Assembly: GCF_015222005.1 (NCBI RefSeq)
Contig: NZ_JADFFL010000008.1
Span: 62,001 to 126,000 of the forward strand
Origin: Mucilaginibacter myungsuensis
Lineage (GTDB): Bacteria > Bacteroidota > Bacteroidia > Sphingobacteriales > Sphingobacteriaceae
DNA: 64,000 nt
Direction of reading: 5' to 3'
Below are positions 25,799 through 33,689 of the stretch, piece by piece. The position numbers and the translations under genes were made by a program. Under the pieces are notes generated by a model. That model was given only the letters and a program-made list of their open reading frames with translations, made no database searches and was not told the DNA's origin. Within the stretch, counting starts at the first letter, position 1, and each line of letters begins with the position of its first letter.

Positions 25799-27043
25799 AT
25801 GGACATGAAACGTGTTGTAATTACAGGCATGGGCGTGATAGCCCCTAACGGAAATAACATTGCTGAATTTTGGGATAACGTGATCAACGGACGCAGCGCC
25901 GCCCGCGATATCACCCGCTTTAACCCCGAGCATTTTAAAACACGTTTCGCCTCGCAGATATCAAACTACAACCCGGTCGCCGATCTTGACCGCAACGACA
26001 TCAAACGCGGCGACCTATATTCGCAATACGCGCTCATAGCTGCCAAGCAGGCTATCGAGGATTCGGGCTTCGATATCAGCACCATGTCGCCCTTTGATGT
26101 GGGTGTGATATTTGGTTCGGCACAAGGAGGTTTTGAAACTTTTGAACAGCAAGTGGTAGAATATGCCGGTACCGGTCATCACCCGCACTTCAACCCTTTC
26201 TTTATCCCTAAAACGCTGATCAATATGGCGTCGGGGTTAATATCGATCAAATATGGCTTTATGGGCGTTAATTTTACTACGGTTACCGCTTGTGCAAGTG
26301 CCAACACAGCTATGATGGATGCTATGAACTACATCCGTTGGGGTAAGGCCAAGATCATTGTGACAGGTGGTTCGGATGCCCCGGTGACCGAGGCCTCTAT
26401 CGGTGGTTATAACGCCCTGAAAGCATTATCTACCCGTAATGATGACCCGACTAAAGCTTCACGTCCGTTCGATATTGACCGCGATGGTTTTGTAATGGGT
26501 GAAGGCGCAGGTGTATTGGTATTAGAAGAATACGAACATGCCAAAGCCCGTGGTGCACATATTTATGCCGAAGTGGCCGGTGCCGCCATGACATCTGACG
26601 CTTACCACATTACCGCTACCCACCCCGAAGGCTTGGGCGCAATACAAGCAATGAAGTCGGCATTGGAAGATGCAGGTCTTAATAAAGAAGATATCGGTTT
26701 CCTCAACGCCCACGCAACGTCTACCCCGGTAGGTGACCAAAGCGAGGCTAAAGGTATCCACGCCGTTTATGGCGATAGCAAAAAGCTATTTGTAAGCGCA
26801 AGTAAATCGATCACCGGTCACTTGTTAGGTGCCGCCGGGGCTATCGAGGCCATTATTGCTGTTAAATCGATCACTGAGAGCGCTATCCCGCCAACCATCA
26901 ATACTACTACCATCGACCCTAACATTCCTGCGGGCTTACAGATTGCTATCGGTGACGCTGTGGAAGTTGAGGTGAATGCCGCTATGAGCAATACTTTTGG
27001 CTTTGGTGGCCATAATGGTGTTGTGGTAATGAAGAAGGTGTAG
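25799..27043 (+). CDS. fabF: Beta-ketoacyl-ACP synthase (FabF/KAS II type)
   Basis: A 414-residue condensing enzyme of fatty-acid elongation. The catalytic triad is visible: Cys in TACASANTAM (about residue 165), His in NAHATSTPVGDQSE (about 304) and His in SITGHLLGAAGAIEA (about 340); the C-terminal Gly-rich FGFGGHNG is intact. The N-terminus MKRVVITGMGVIAPNGN is standard. ATG at 25799 gives two extra residues and ATG at 25805 is an equal alternative. No acyl carrier protein or other fab gene is adjacent, so this may be the housekeeping FabF or an additional synthase for a specialised lipid; the symbol is therefore by family only. Confidence 0.88.
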   Translation: MDMKRVVITGMGVIAPNGNNIAEFWDNVINGRSAARDITRFNPEHFKTRFASQISNYNPVADLDRNDIKRGDLYSQYALIAAKQAIEDSGFDISTMSPFDVGVIFGSAQGGFETFEQQVVEYAGTGHHPHFNPFFIPKTLINMASGLISIKYGFMGVNFTTVTACASANTAMMDAMNYIRWGKAKIIVTGGSDAPVTEASIGGYNALKALSTRNDDPTKASRPFDIDRDGFVMGEGAGVLVLEEYEHAKARGAHIYAEVAGAAMTSDAYHITATHPEGLGAIQAMKSALEDAGLNKEDIGFLNAHATSTPVGDQSEAKGIHAVYGDSKKLFVSASKSITGHLLGAAGAIEAIIAVKSITESAIPPTINTTTIDPNIPAGLQIAIGDAVEVEVNAAMSNTFGFGGHNGVVVMKKV

Positions 27044-27128
27044 GTGATCAGAATTTGCCGAATTTAAAGAATTTTCAGAATTGCGGTAAATTCCCTAATT
27101 CGATAAATTCCAGTTCAGACGAAATAGC

Positions 27129-27178
27129 AAGGCTCCGAAGGTCCGCTCAACACGAGGCACCTGCGGAGCCTTCCTTTT
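27129..27178 (+). terminator. Probable terminator of fabF
   Basis: The inverted repeat AAGGCTCCG / CGGAGCCTT (27129-27137 and 27164-27172) has a 26-base loop and is followed by CCTTTTT. The loop is longer than usual. Confidence 0.5.
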
Positions 27179-27191
27179 TACCGGCGATCAG

Positions 27192-27270
27192 CTATTAACA
27201 CGTGATCCCGCTGGGATCTAAACTTGGAATTTATTGACTTACTGATTCCAGCGGGATCACGTGTTAATAG
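27192..27270. repeat. 27-bp inverted repeat upstream of the GH92 gene
   Basis: The arms at 27192-27218 and 27244-27270 match at 26 of 27 positions (outer part CTATTAACACGTGATCCCGC and its inverse) around a 25-base loop. A smaller hairpin GACTCC-GGAT-GGAGTC follows at about 27295-27310. The 27044-27411 region has no gene. Confidence 0.8.
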
Positions 27271-27411
27271 AAATGATAGGCTTTCCTAACTACAGACTCC
27301 GGATGGAGTCGCCTATATCGAACATAACCTTTCCGCTTAAATTAATTTCCACGCTCAAAAGCAACATTAAAGCAGTAATTTGCGTTATTAACAAGCTTTA
27401 AAAAACTATTA

Positions 27412-30400
27412 ATGAAGTTCTTATTTACCTGTGCTTTTTCGGCCTTGGTTTCGGTGGCTTTGGTGTCGCCGGCTTTGGCCCAGAAAAAAGTTAAGATCAT
27501 AGATAATACCCCCCTGGTAAATGTGTTTATTGGTACCGGCGGTCATGGCCATACTTACCCGGGAGCGACCACGCCTTTCGGGATGGTGCAACTGAGTCCG
27601 GATACGCGGCTGGAAGGCTGGGACGGTTGCTCGGGTTACCATGCAACCGACAGTGTGGTGTACGGCTTTTCGCATACGCACCTGAGCGGTACAGGCATCC
27701 CTGATTATTGCGACGTATTGTTTATGCCTACCACCGGCGACCCACGATTTAAGAACGATGACTATAAGTCGCCATTTAAAAAGAAGAACGAGGTAGGTTC
27801 GCCCGGCTATTACAAGACCCATTTGGATAAATATAACATCGATGTAGAACTGACCGCTACCACCCGCGTGGGGGTGCATAAATACAACTACCCTAAAGGC
27901 CAGCCTGCCAATATCATTATCGACCTGAAACATCGCGACGAGGTTTTAGACTCGTGGATAGAGGTAGTGAACGATCACGAGGTGCGCGGTCTGCGCAGGT
28001 CTAAGTCGTGGGCGGCGGATCAGCATGTGTATTTCTATGCCAAATTCAATAAGCCATTTAAGACTTATGGAATTGCTTTAGACGATAAGGTGCAGGACGG
28101 CAAGAACAAAGTGCAGGGCAAAAATGTGAAGATGTACCTGCAGTTTGACAACCCGGGGGAAGTGATATCCAAAGTGGGCATATCGGCCGTAAGTGCTGAG
28201 GGCGCATTAGCTAACTTGGATAAAGAGGTAACTGACTTCGACTTTAAACGCATCCAAAAGGAAGCCAAGACCAACTGGATAAACGAACTGGCTAAGATAC
28301 AGATCGAAGGTGGTGCAGCCCCTCCGCCACCGGTTATGCCGACAGCGCAGAACGGCTATAACGGACGTAACCCGTACGGCGGTTACAACCCGTACCCGCA
28401 AGCACCGCGCCCGCAACCGATCGACTATGGCAAGATCAAACGCACCATATTTTACAGCGCTCTTTACCACACCATGCTGGCCCCCAACGTCTACAGCGAT
28501 GTGGATGGGCAGTACCGGGGACTTGACCAAAAGGTACACACGGCTAACGGCTTTACATATTACACCATCTTTAGCTTGTGGGATACCTACCGCGCAGAGC
28601 ACCCTTTGCTGAGCCTGATCGATAAAAAGCGTACGCTTGATTTTGTAAAAAGCTTTTTAGCGATGTATGATGATGGCAAACGTTTACCGATCTGGCCTGT
28701 AGGTTCGTCAGAGACGGATTGTATGGTGGGCAACCATGCTATCCCGGTCATTGTGGATGCGTATGCCAAAGGTATCCGCGATTTTGATACTGACAAAGCG
28801 TTACGTGCGATGAAAGAAGCCGTGAACCGTAACCAATACGGGCTGGACTCGTATCGTAAAAATGGTGTGGTGCTTTCCGATGATGAGCATGAATCGGTCT
28901 CTAAAACCTTAGAATACGCTTTCGACGATTGGTGTATAGCCCAATTTGCCAAAATGCTGAATAAGACCGACGACTATAACACCTTCATCAAACGCGCCCA
29001 ATACTGGAAGAATCAATACAATAACCAGAACGGTTTTATGCAGGCCCGTGTGAATGGTAGTTGGTGGGCGCCTTTCGACCCGACGGAGGTAAACAATAAC
29101 TATACTGAAGGCAATGCCTGGCAGTATGCTTTCCTTGTCCCGCACGATGTGGAGGGGCTGATCGAGCGTGCGGGTGGTAAAGAAAGATTTGAGATGAAAC
29201 TGGATGACCTGTTCAACTCGCCATCTAAGATGACGGGCAGGGAGCAGTCGGATATTACCGGATTGATCGGTCAGTATGCGCACGGTAACGAGCCGAGCCA
29301 TCATATGGCTTATCTGTATAATTTTACCGATGATCCAACCAAAACGCAGTTTTATCTGGGTAAGATCTTTAGGGAGCAGTACACCAACAAACCCGACGGC
29401 CTGGCCGGTAACGAGGATTGCGGACAAATGTCGGCCTGGTATGTGATGAGTGCTTTGGGTATTTATAACGTAACGCCCGGTCAACAGCAATACCAGATCG
29501 GTCTGCCGCAATTTGATAAGGCGACCATAAGTTTAGAGAACGGGAAGAAATTTGTGGTGACCAACGCCGCTGTCGCACAAAATAACTTTTATCTGCAAGG
29601 TTTGAACCTGAATAAAAAGCCTTATGGCAAGCTATTCCTCAATTACGAGGATATTGAGAACGGCGGCGAATTTGAATACTTTGCAGGCCGCTTGCCTAAC
29701 CGCTTATTTGTACAGGAGCTGGAAAAGCCGACATCAAAGATCGCTGATAACCTGATCGTAGCTAACCCCTATTTTGTGGGTGGCACACGCACCTTTAAAG
29801 ACAACCTATCGGTCGACATAAAAAGCGGCGATACGGGCGCAAAATATTATTACACGCTGGATGGTTCGGAACCAAGCGATAAGTCGACCGCTTACAGCAC
29901 ACCGATCAAGATCACCGCGACGACCACTGTCAAAGCTATCGCTTACAAAGACGGCAAGAGCAGCATGGTCAATTACGGAACATTTATTAAAGCCCGTAAC
30001 GATGTGAAGCTAAGCCTGATCAACGAGTACCTCCCTAACTACCCCGCCGAAGGTGCTGACGCCTTAATAGACGGTTTGCGTGGAACGGCCAACTGGCGCA
30101 TCGGTAATTGGCAAGGTTATCAGGGTAAGGACCTGATAGCGGTGCTGGATCTGGGTGCGTCAAAAAATGTTAAGAGTGTTAGCTTGAGCACGTTGCAGGA
30201 TGCAGGGTCATGGATCGTGTTCCCTAAGTACATGATGGTGCAGGTATCCGACGATAACAAAGCCTGGCGCGATATTGGTAAGGTCGACACTAAAATAGAT
30301 ATTGACGAACCCGGCGCCAAAACGCAAGAGTTTGTGAAGGAACTGAATGTAAAAGCCCGCTACATTAAGATCACCGCCAAACAATACGGCGCATTGCCCG

Positions 30401-30465
30401 ACTGGCATGAGAGCAAAGGAAATCCATCGTATATTTTTGCCGATGAGATAGGGGTGAATTATTAG
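27412..30465 (+). CDS. GH92 family alpha-mannosidase with CHB_HEX_C and discoidin-like C-terminal domains
   Basis: A 1017-residue exported glycosidase. The signal peptide (residues 1-23) is followed by the GH92 N-terminal beta domain (VFIGTGGHGHTYPGATTPFGMVQLSPDTR, about residues 38-67; GFSHTHLSGTG), a central (alpha/alpha)6 domain with FSLWDTYRAEHPLLSL, GNEPSHHMAYLYNF and LAGNEDCGQMSAWYVMSALGIY, then a chitobiase C-terminal-type repeat (YYYTLDGSEPSDKSTAY, about 823-840) and a final F5/8 type C-like carbohydrate-binding domain. GH92 enzymes are calcium-dependent exo-mannosidases acting on N-glycans or yeast mannan. A Pro/Tyr/Gly/Asn-rich insert near residues 300-340 is unusual. It is not in a PUL: no SusC/D pair is next to it. 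Confidence 0.93.
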   Translation: MKFLFTCAFSALVSVALVSPALAQKKVKIIDNTPLVNVFIGTGGHGHTYPGATTPFGMVQLSPDTRLEGWDGCSGYHATDSVVYGFSHTHLSGTGIPDYCDVLFMPTTGDPRFKNDDYKSPFKKKNEVGSPGYYKTHLDKYNIDVELTATTRVGVHKYNYPKGQPANIIIDLKHRDEVLDSWIEVVNDHEVRGLRRSKSWAADQHVYFYAKFNKPFKTYGIALDDKVQDGKNKVQGKNVKMYLQFDNPGEVISKVGISAVSAEGALANLDKEVTDFDFKRIQKEAKTNWINELAKIQIEGGAAPPPPVMPTAQNGYNGRNPYGGYNPYPQAPRPQPIDYGKIKRTIFYSALYHTMLAPNVYSDVDGQYRGLDQKVHTANGFTYYTIFSLWDTYRAEHPLLSLIDKKRTLDFVKSFLAMYDDGKRLPIWPVGSSETDCMVGNHAIPVIVDAYAKGIRDFDTDKALRAMKEAVNRNQYGLDSYRKNGVVLSDDEHESVSKTLEYAFDDWCIAQFAKMLNKTDDYNTFIKRAQYWKNQYNNQNGFMQARVNGSWWAPFDPTEVNNNYTEGNAWQYAFLVPHDVEGLIERAGGKERFEMKLDDLFNSPSKMTGREQSDITGLIGQYAHGNEPSHHMAYLYNFTDDPTKTQFYLGKIFREQYTNKPDGLAGNEDCGQMSAWYVMSALGIYNVTPGQQQYQIGLPQFDKATISLENGKKFVVTNAAVAQNNFYLQGLNLNKKPYGKLFLNYEDIENGGEFEYFAGRLPNRLFVQELEKPTSKIADNLIVANPYFVGGTRTFKDNLSVDIKSGDTGAKYYYTLDGSEPSDKSTAYSTPIKITATTTVKAIAYKDGKSSMVNYGTFIKARNDVKLSLINEYLPNYPAEGADALIDGLRGTANWRIGNWQGYQGKDLIAVLDLGASKNVKSVSLSTLQDAGSWIVFPKYMMVQVSDDNKAWRDIGKVDTKIDIDEPGAKTQEFVKELNVKARYIKITAKQYGALPDWHESKGNPSYIFADEIGVNY

Positions 30466-30516
30466 ACTACAAACGACCAAGGCTTTCCATTTCGGAAAGC
30501 CTTGGTCGCTTGTAGT
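30466..30516. terminator. Bidirectional terminator between GH92 and the WxxGxW lipoprotein gene
   Basis: The 23-base arms (30466-30488 and 30494-30516) match at 22 of 23 positions around a 5-base loop ATTTC. It begins directly after the GH92 stop and ends 9 bases before the end of the convergent gene. Confidence 0.75.
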
Positions 30517-30525
30517 ATTTGCCAC

Positions 30526-30813
30526 TTACCGCCAATGCCCCTCGCGCCAGTAATAGCCTGATCCGCCTTTAACCCATTCTCCTTTTACGTAGACGTGGTC
30601 TTTCTTAGGGTGATCCCAATGGCCGTTGGCATAGGTATATTGATGGCCTTTCCATTGCCAATCGCCGGGGATCCATATCGCATCGGCATAGGGCTTGGCA
30701 GGTTGTTCTTCTTGTGGTTGTTCGGGGCGTTTGGCTACGTAATAGCTGCGCACGCAGGATGTAAATAAGCCACCTGCGAGAGCTATCGTGATCAATATCT
30801 TACTGGTATTCAT
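30526..30813 (-). CDS. WxxGxW (YXWGXW) repeat lipoprotein
   Basis: A 95-residue lipoprotein. A signal peptide ending LFTSC puts the lipid-anchor Cys at residue 20. The mature part carries three repeats of the aromatic motif: IWIPGDWQWKGHQYTYANGHWDHP, HVYVKGEWVKGGSGYYWREGHWR, the W-x(2)-G-x-W pattern of the YXWGXW family. These short envelope proteins are common in Bacteroidota and Proteobacteria; their role is not known. It is monocistronic, convergent with GH92 and 50 bases downstream of the hydroxyacyl-CoA dehydrogenase gene. Confidence 0.85.
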   Translation of the reverse strand: MNTSKILITIALAGGLFTSCVRSYYVAKRPEQPQEEQPAKPYADAIWIPGDWQWKGHQYTYANGHWDHPKKDHVYVKGEWVKGGSGYYWREGHWR

Positions 30814-30863
30814 CTTGTCGGGATATCATCCCCAACGACAAATAACCACTAAAATAGTTTGCC

Positions 30864-31757
30864 TTAAACTTTGCTGAACTTAGGTGCTACCACCAATTCC
30901 TTACTGCCCGCGGTATATTTATAAAAACCACTGCCGGATTTTACGCCCAGATGCCCGGCAGTGACCATATTCACCAAAAGCGGACAGGGCGCGTATTTGG
31001 GGTTGCCCAAACCATCGTGCAGTACGCGTAGTATCGCCAGGCAAACATCCAGTCCAATAAAATCGGCCAGTTGTAGCGGACCCATCGGGTGGGCCATGCC
31101 TAATTTCATTACAGTATCTATTTCGGCAACGCCGGCCACGCCCTCAAATAAAGTATAGATCGCCTCATTGATCATCGGCATCAGGATACGGTTAGCTACA
31201 AAGCCGGGGTAATCGTTCACCTCAACAGGCACTTTATTCAGCTTTCGCGATATCTCCATTACCTTGGCGGTCACCTCATCGGTAGTGGCGTAACCACGGA
31301 TCACCTCTACCAGTTGCATCAACGGAACCGGATTCATAAAGTGCATGCCGATCACCTTTTCGGGCTTGTTGGTAGCCGCGGCTATCTTGGTAATGCTAAT
31401 GGATGATGTATTGCTGGCCAGAATGGCATCCGGCTTGCACAGGTCGCTAAGCTGTTTAAAGATATTGAGTTTGGTTTCGGGATGCTCGGTAGCAGCTTCT
31501 ACAACCAGATCGGCATCTTTTACGCCGGTAGCCAGATCGGTGCCTGTAGTGATATTGGCTAAAGTAGCCGTTTTGATATCTTCGGTAATGGTCCCTTTAC
31601 TCACTTGGCGACCAAGATTATTGGTGATGGTCGCGATAGCTTTATCCAGTGCCTCGGCTTTCATATCTACCAGTTGCACTTTGTAGCCATGCTGCGCAAA
31701 TACGTGGGCAATACCATTGCCCATAGTGCCGGAGCCGATAACGGTGATGTTTTGCAT
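30864..31757 (-). CDS. 3-hydroxybutyryl-CoA dehydrogenase
   Basis: A 297-residue NAD-dependent short-length 3-hydroxyacyl-CoA dehydrogenase. It has an N-terminal Rossmann fold with ITVIGSGTMGNGIAHVFAQHG (residues 4-24) and Asp in QLVDM for NAD ribose, the catalytic region ASNTSSISIT ... IGMHFMNPVPLMQLVEVI (catalytic His about residue 140), Glu in VEVI, and a C-terminal domain with DYPGFVANRILMPMINEA and HPMGPLQLADFIGLDV. Length and layout fit the Hbd/PaaH type rather than the bifunctional FadB. It acts in beta-oxidation or butyrate-type metabolism. No other beta-oxidation gene is adjacent. Confidence 0.93.
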   Translation of the reverse strand: MQNITVIGSGTMGNGIAHVFAQHGYKVQLVDMKAEALDKAIATITNNLGRQVSKGTITEDIKTATLANITTGTDLATGVKDADLVVEAATEHPETKLNIFKQLSDLCKPDAILASNTSSISITKIAAATNKPEKVIGMHFMNPVPLMQLVEVIRGYATTDEVTAKVMEISRKLNKVPVEVNDYPGFVANRILMPMINEAIYTLFEGVAGVAEIDTVMKLGMAHPMGPLQLADFIGLDVCLAILRVLHDGLGNPKYAPCPLLVNMVTAGHLGVKSGSGFYKYTAGSKELVVAPKFSKV

Positions 31758-31786
31758 AATTTGGAGTTATAATGGTCGCACCACCT

Positions 31787-31868
31787 TGTCATTGCGAGGA
31801 ACGAAGCAATCGCGGATAGGCAGAGCGCTTGTGTAAAGTTCGCGATCGCTTCGTACCTCGCAATGACA
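31787..31868. repeat. GAGGAACGAAGCA-type inverted repeat
   Basis: The 28-base arms (31787-31814 and 31841-31868) differ at 2 positions and share TCATTGCGAGGAACGAAGCA with the repeat at 58669. It fills the gap between the M20 and dehydrogenase genes. Confidence 0.8.
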
Positions 31869-31881
31869 AATTTTATATTTT

Positions 31882-33066
31882 TTAATTCCCCAACTGCTTA
31901 ACTGCAATATAAGCCATCAACCCCGTACTCAACTCCAGCGCACTCTCCTCGATATCAAAAGTAGGTGTATGTACCGATGAGGTGATACCGCGTTCCTCGT
32001 TACGGGTACCTAAGCGATAAAAACAGCTATCAGCCACTTGCGAGAAGTAGGCAAAATCCTCTGCAGCCATCCAGATATCCAGATCGACCACGTTCTCTTT
32101 GCCTAAATATTCTTCGGCTGCAGCGCGGGCTGAAGCGGTCAGTACTGGTTCGTTGATCAGGAAGGGGTAGCCATGGCGTATCTCGAAATCGCAGCTGCCG
32201 CCCATGCTTTCGGCAATGCCTTCGGCCATCTTTTTCATTTTGATGTGGGCCTCTTTGCGCCAGGTCTCGTCCATGGTGCGGAAAGTGCCTTCCAGGTAAA
32301 CCTCGTTCGGGATCACATTGGTAGCACCATTGGCGATCACTTTACCAAAAGATAATACCGACGGGCTTTTAGGATCAGCAAAGCGGCTCACCACTTGCTG
32401 TAGAGCGGTAAGGATATGCGCCATAATGATCACCGGATCCACGTTCTGTTGTGGCTGGGCACCATGGCCGCCCTTGCCTTTGATCGTCACATACAACTCA
32501 TCTGTCGAGGCCATATACTTACCCGAACGGAAGCCCACCTTACCCGCATCGATCAGCGGCATCACATGTTGACCGATCACTGCCTGCGGTTTAGGGTTCT
32601 CTAAAACGCCTTCCTGTATCATCAGGTTAGCACCGCCGGGCAGTTTTTCTTCGGCTGGCTGAAAGATCAGTTTAACAGTGCCGCCAAACTCAGACTTTAG
32701 GCTGGTCAATATTTTAGCAGTACCTAACAGGGATGAGGTATGCACATCATGCCCGCAAGCATGCATCACACCCACGTTCTGCGACTTGTAAGGTACATCG
32801 TTAGCCTCGGTGATCGGCAATGCATCCATGTCGCCACGCAAGGCTACCACTTTATCAGATGGTTGATCACCTGTGATCAATCCAACCAGACCGTTACCCG
32901 CCATGCGTGTGTAAGGGATACCTAATTCATCCAATTTTGATGCTACGTAGGCCGAGGTTTCTACCTCTTCAAAGCTCAATTCAGGATGGCTATGCAGGTG
33001 GCGACGGTTGGTCACTACATCATTATATATCTCTTTAGACAGTTGCTGTATCTTTTCTCTGATCAT
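31882..33066 (-). CDS. M20 family amidohydrolase (N-acyl amino acid / IAA-like hydrolase)
   Basis: A 394-residue M20D-type metallo-amidohydrolase: RRHLHSHPELSFEE (residues about 21-34), the metal ligands in MHACGHDVHTSSLLGTA (about residues 102-118), catalytic Glu pair in FQPAEEKLPGG (about 137-147), His in IGQHVMP (about 170), the dimerisation lid domain with KGGHGAQPQQNVDP, and the final EDFAYF with the last ligand region. Related enzymes cleave N-acetyl, hippuryl or indole-acetyl amino acids. The cytosolic form has no signal peptide. Its start overlaps the stop of the SPOR gene by 4 bases (ATGA), so the two are coupled. Confidence 0.92.
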   Translation of the reverse strand: MIREKIQQLSKEIYNDVVTNRRHLHSHPELSFEEVETSAYVASKLDELGIPYTRMAGNGLVGLITGDQPSDKVVALRGDMDALPITEANDVPYKSQNVGVMHACGHDVHTSSLLGTAKILTSLKSEFGGTVKLIFQPAEEKLPGGANLMIQEGVLENPKPQAVIGQHVMPLIDAGKVGFRSGKYMASTDELYVTIKGKGGHGAQPQQNVDPVIIMAHILTALQQVVSRFADPKSPSVLSFGKVIANGATNVIPNEVYLEGTFRTMDETWRKEAHIKMKKMAEGIAESMGGSCDFEIRHGYPFLINEPVLTASARAAAEEYLGKENVVDLDIWMAAEDFAYFSQVADSCFYRLGTRNEERGITSSVHTPTFDIEESALELSTGLMAYIAVKQLGN

Positions 33067-33524
33067 TGCACAGGGGGATTGATCCTTTCGGGGATAACAA
33101 ATAGGGTATGGAATATTGGCCGTAACTCCTGCACCAACCGGGTAGCCTCTAACCGGGTGCGGAAATCGCCCACGCGCACCTTAAAGTTAGGTTCGCTAAA
33201 GGTGATATAAGTACGATATTCCGGGTAGCGGGTTTGCATTTTTGCCTGCGCCGCATAAGCTTCGGCACGGCTGGAACCGAAGAAGAACTGCACCCGGTAA
33301 CCCTGGGTTGAAATAGCTGGTGCGCCATTGGCCGGGTTATAAGCGGCATTGCCACCACCACGGGCCGCCTCCAACCTGCGGGCAGCAAGGGTATCGATAC
33401 GTGGATCTTTAATTACTTCTACCGTACCACGGGTTTGCGCTTGCGATGCTTGCACCGCCAATAAAAGCAAACAGCATCCTATTATTTTGCGCAGGGCTTG
33501 ATAATGGAATGCTGTTGGTTTCAT
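33063..33524 (-). CDS. SPOR domain-containing exported protein
   Basis: A 153-residue protein with a signal-like N-terminus (KIIGCCLLLLAVQASQAQ, to about residue 29), a linker, then a C-terminal SPOR domain (about residues 73-148): GYRVQFFFGSSRAEAYAAQAKMQTRYPEYRTYITFSEPNFKVRVGDFRTRLEATRLVQELR. SPOR domains bind denuded glycan strands at the septum and target proteins to division sites. The 4-base overlap with the M20 hydrolase gene downstream suggests joint translation, although the functional link is unclear. Confidence 0.9.
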   Translation of the reverse strand: MKPTAFHYQALRKIIGCCLLLLAVQASQAQTRGTVEVIKDPRIDTLAARRLEAARGGGNAAYNPANGAPAISTQGYRVQFFFGSSRAEAYAAQAKMQTRYPEYRTYITFSEPNFKVRVGDFRTRLEATRLVQELRPIFHTLFVIPERINPPVQ

Positions 33525-33550
33525 TGTCTGTTGATGTTCTTTATTAATGC

Positions 33551-33643
33551 GTCATGCCGAACTTGTTTCGGCACCCCCTCACTTAGGTCAGCTTGCATAA
33601 AGTTAACTTTGCATGTGGGGTGCTGAAACAAGTTCAGCATGAC
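33551..33643. repeat. 27-base inverted repeat between secA and the SPOR gene
   Basis: The arms GTCATGCCGAACTTGTTTCG... (33551-33577) and its inverse (33617-33643) differ at two positions, both of which still pair as G-U in RNA of one strand. A short CCCTCCC/GGGAGGG hairpin follows at about 33661-33680. Confidence 0.8.
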
Positions 33644-33689
33644 TTATATTTATCTTTGAGCCCTCCCTTTAGGGAGGGTTGGGAGGGCC

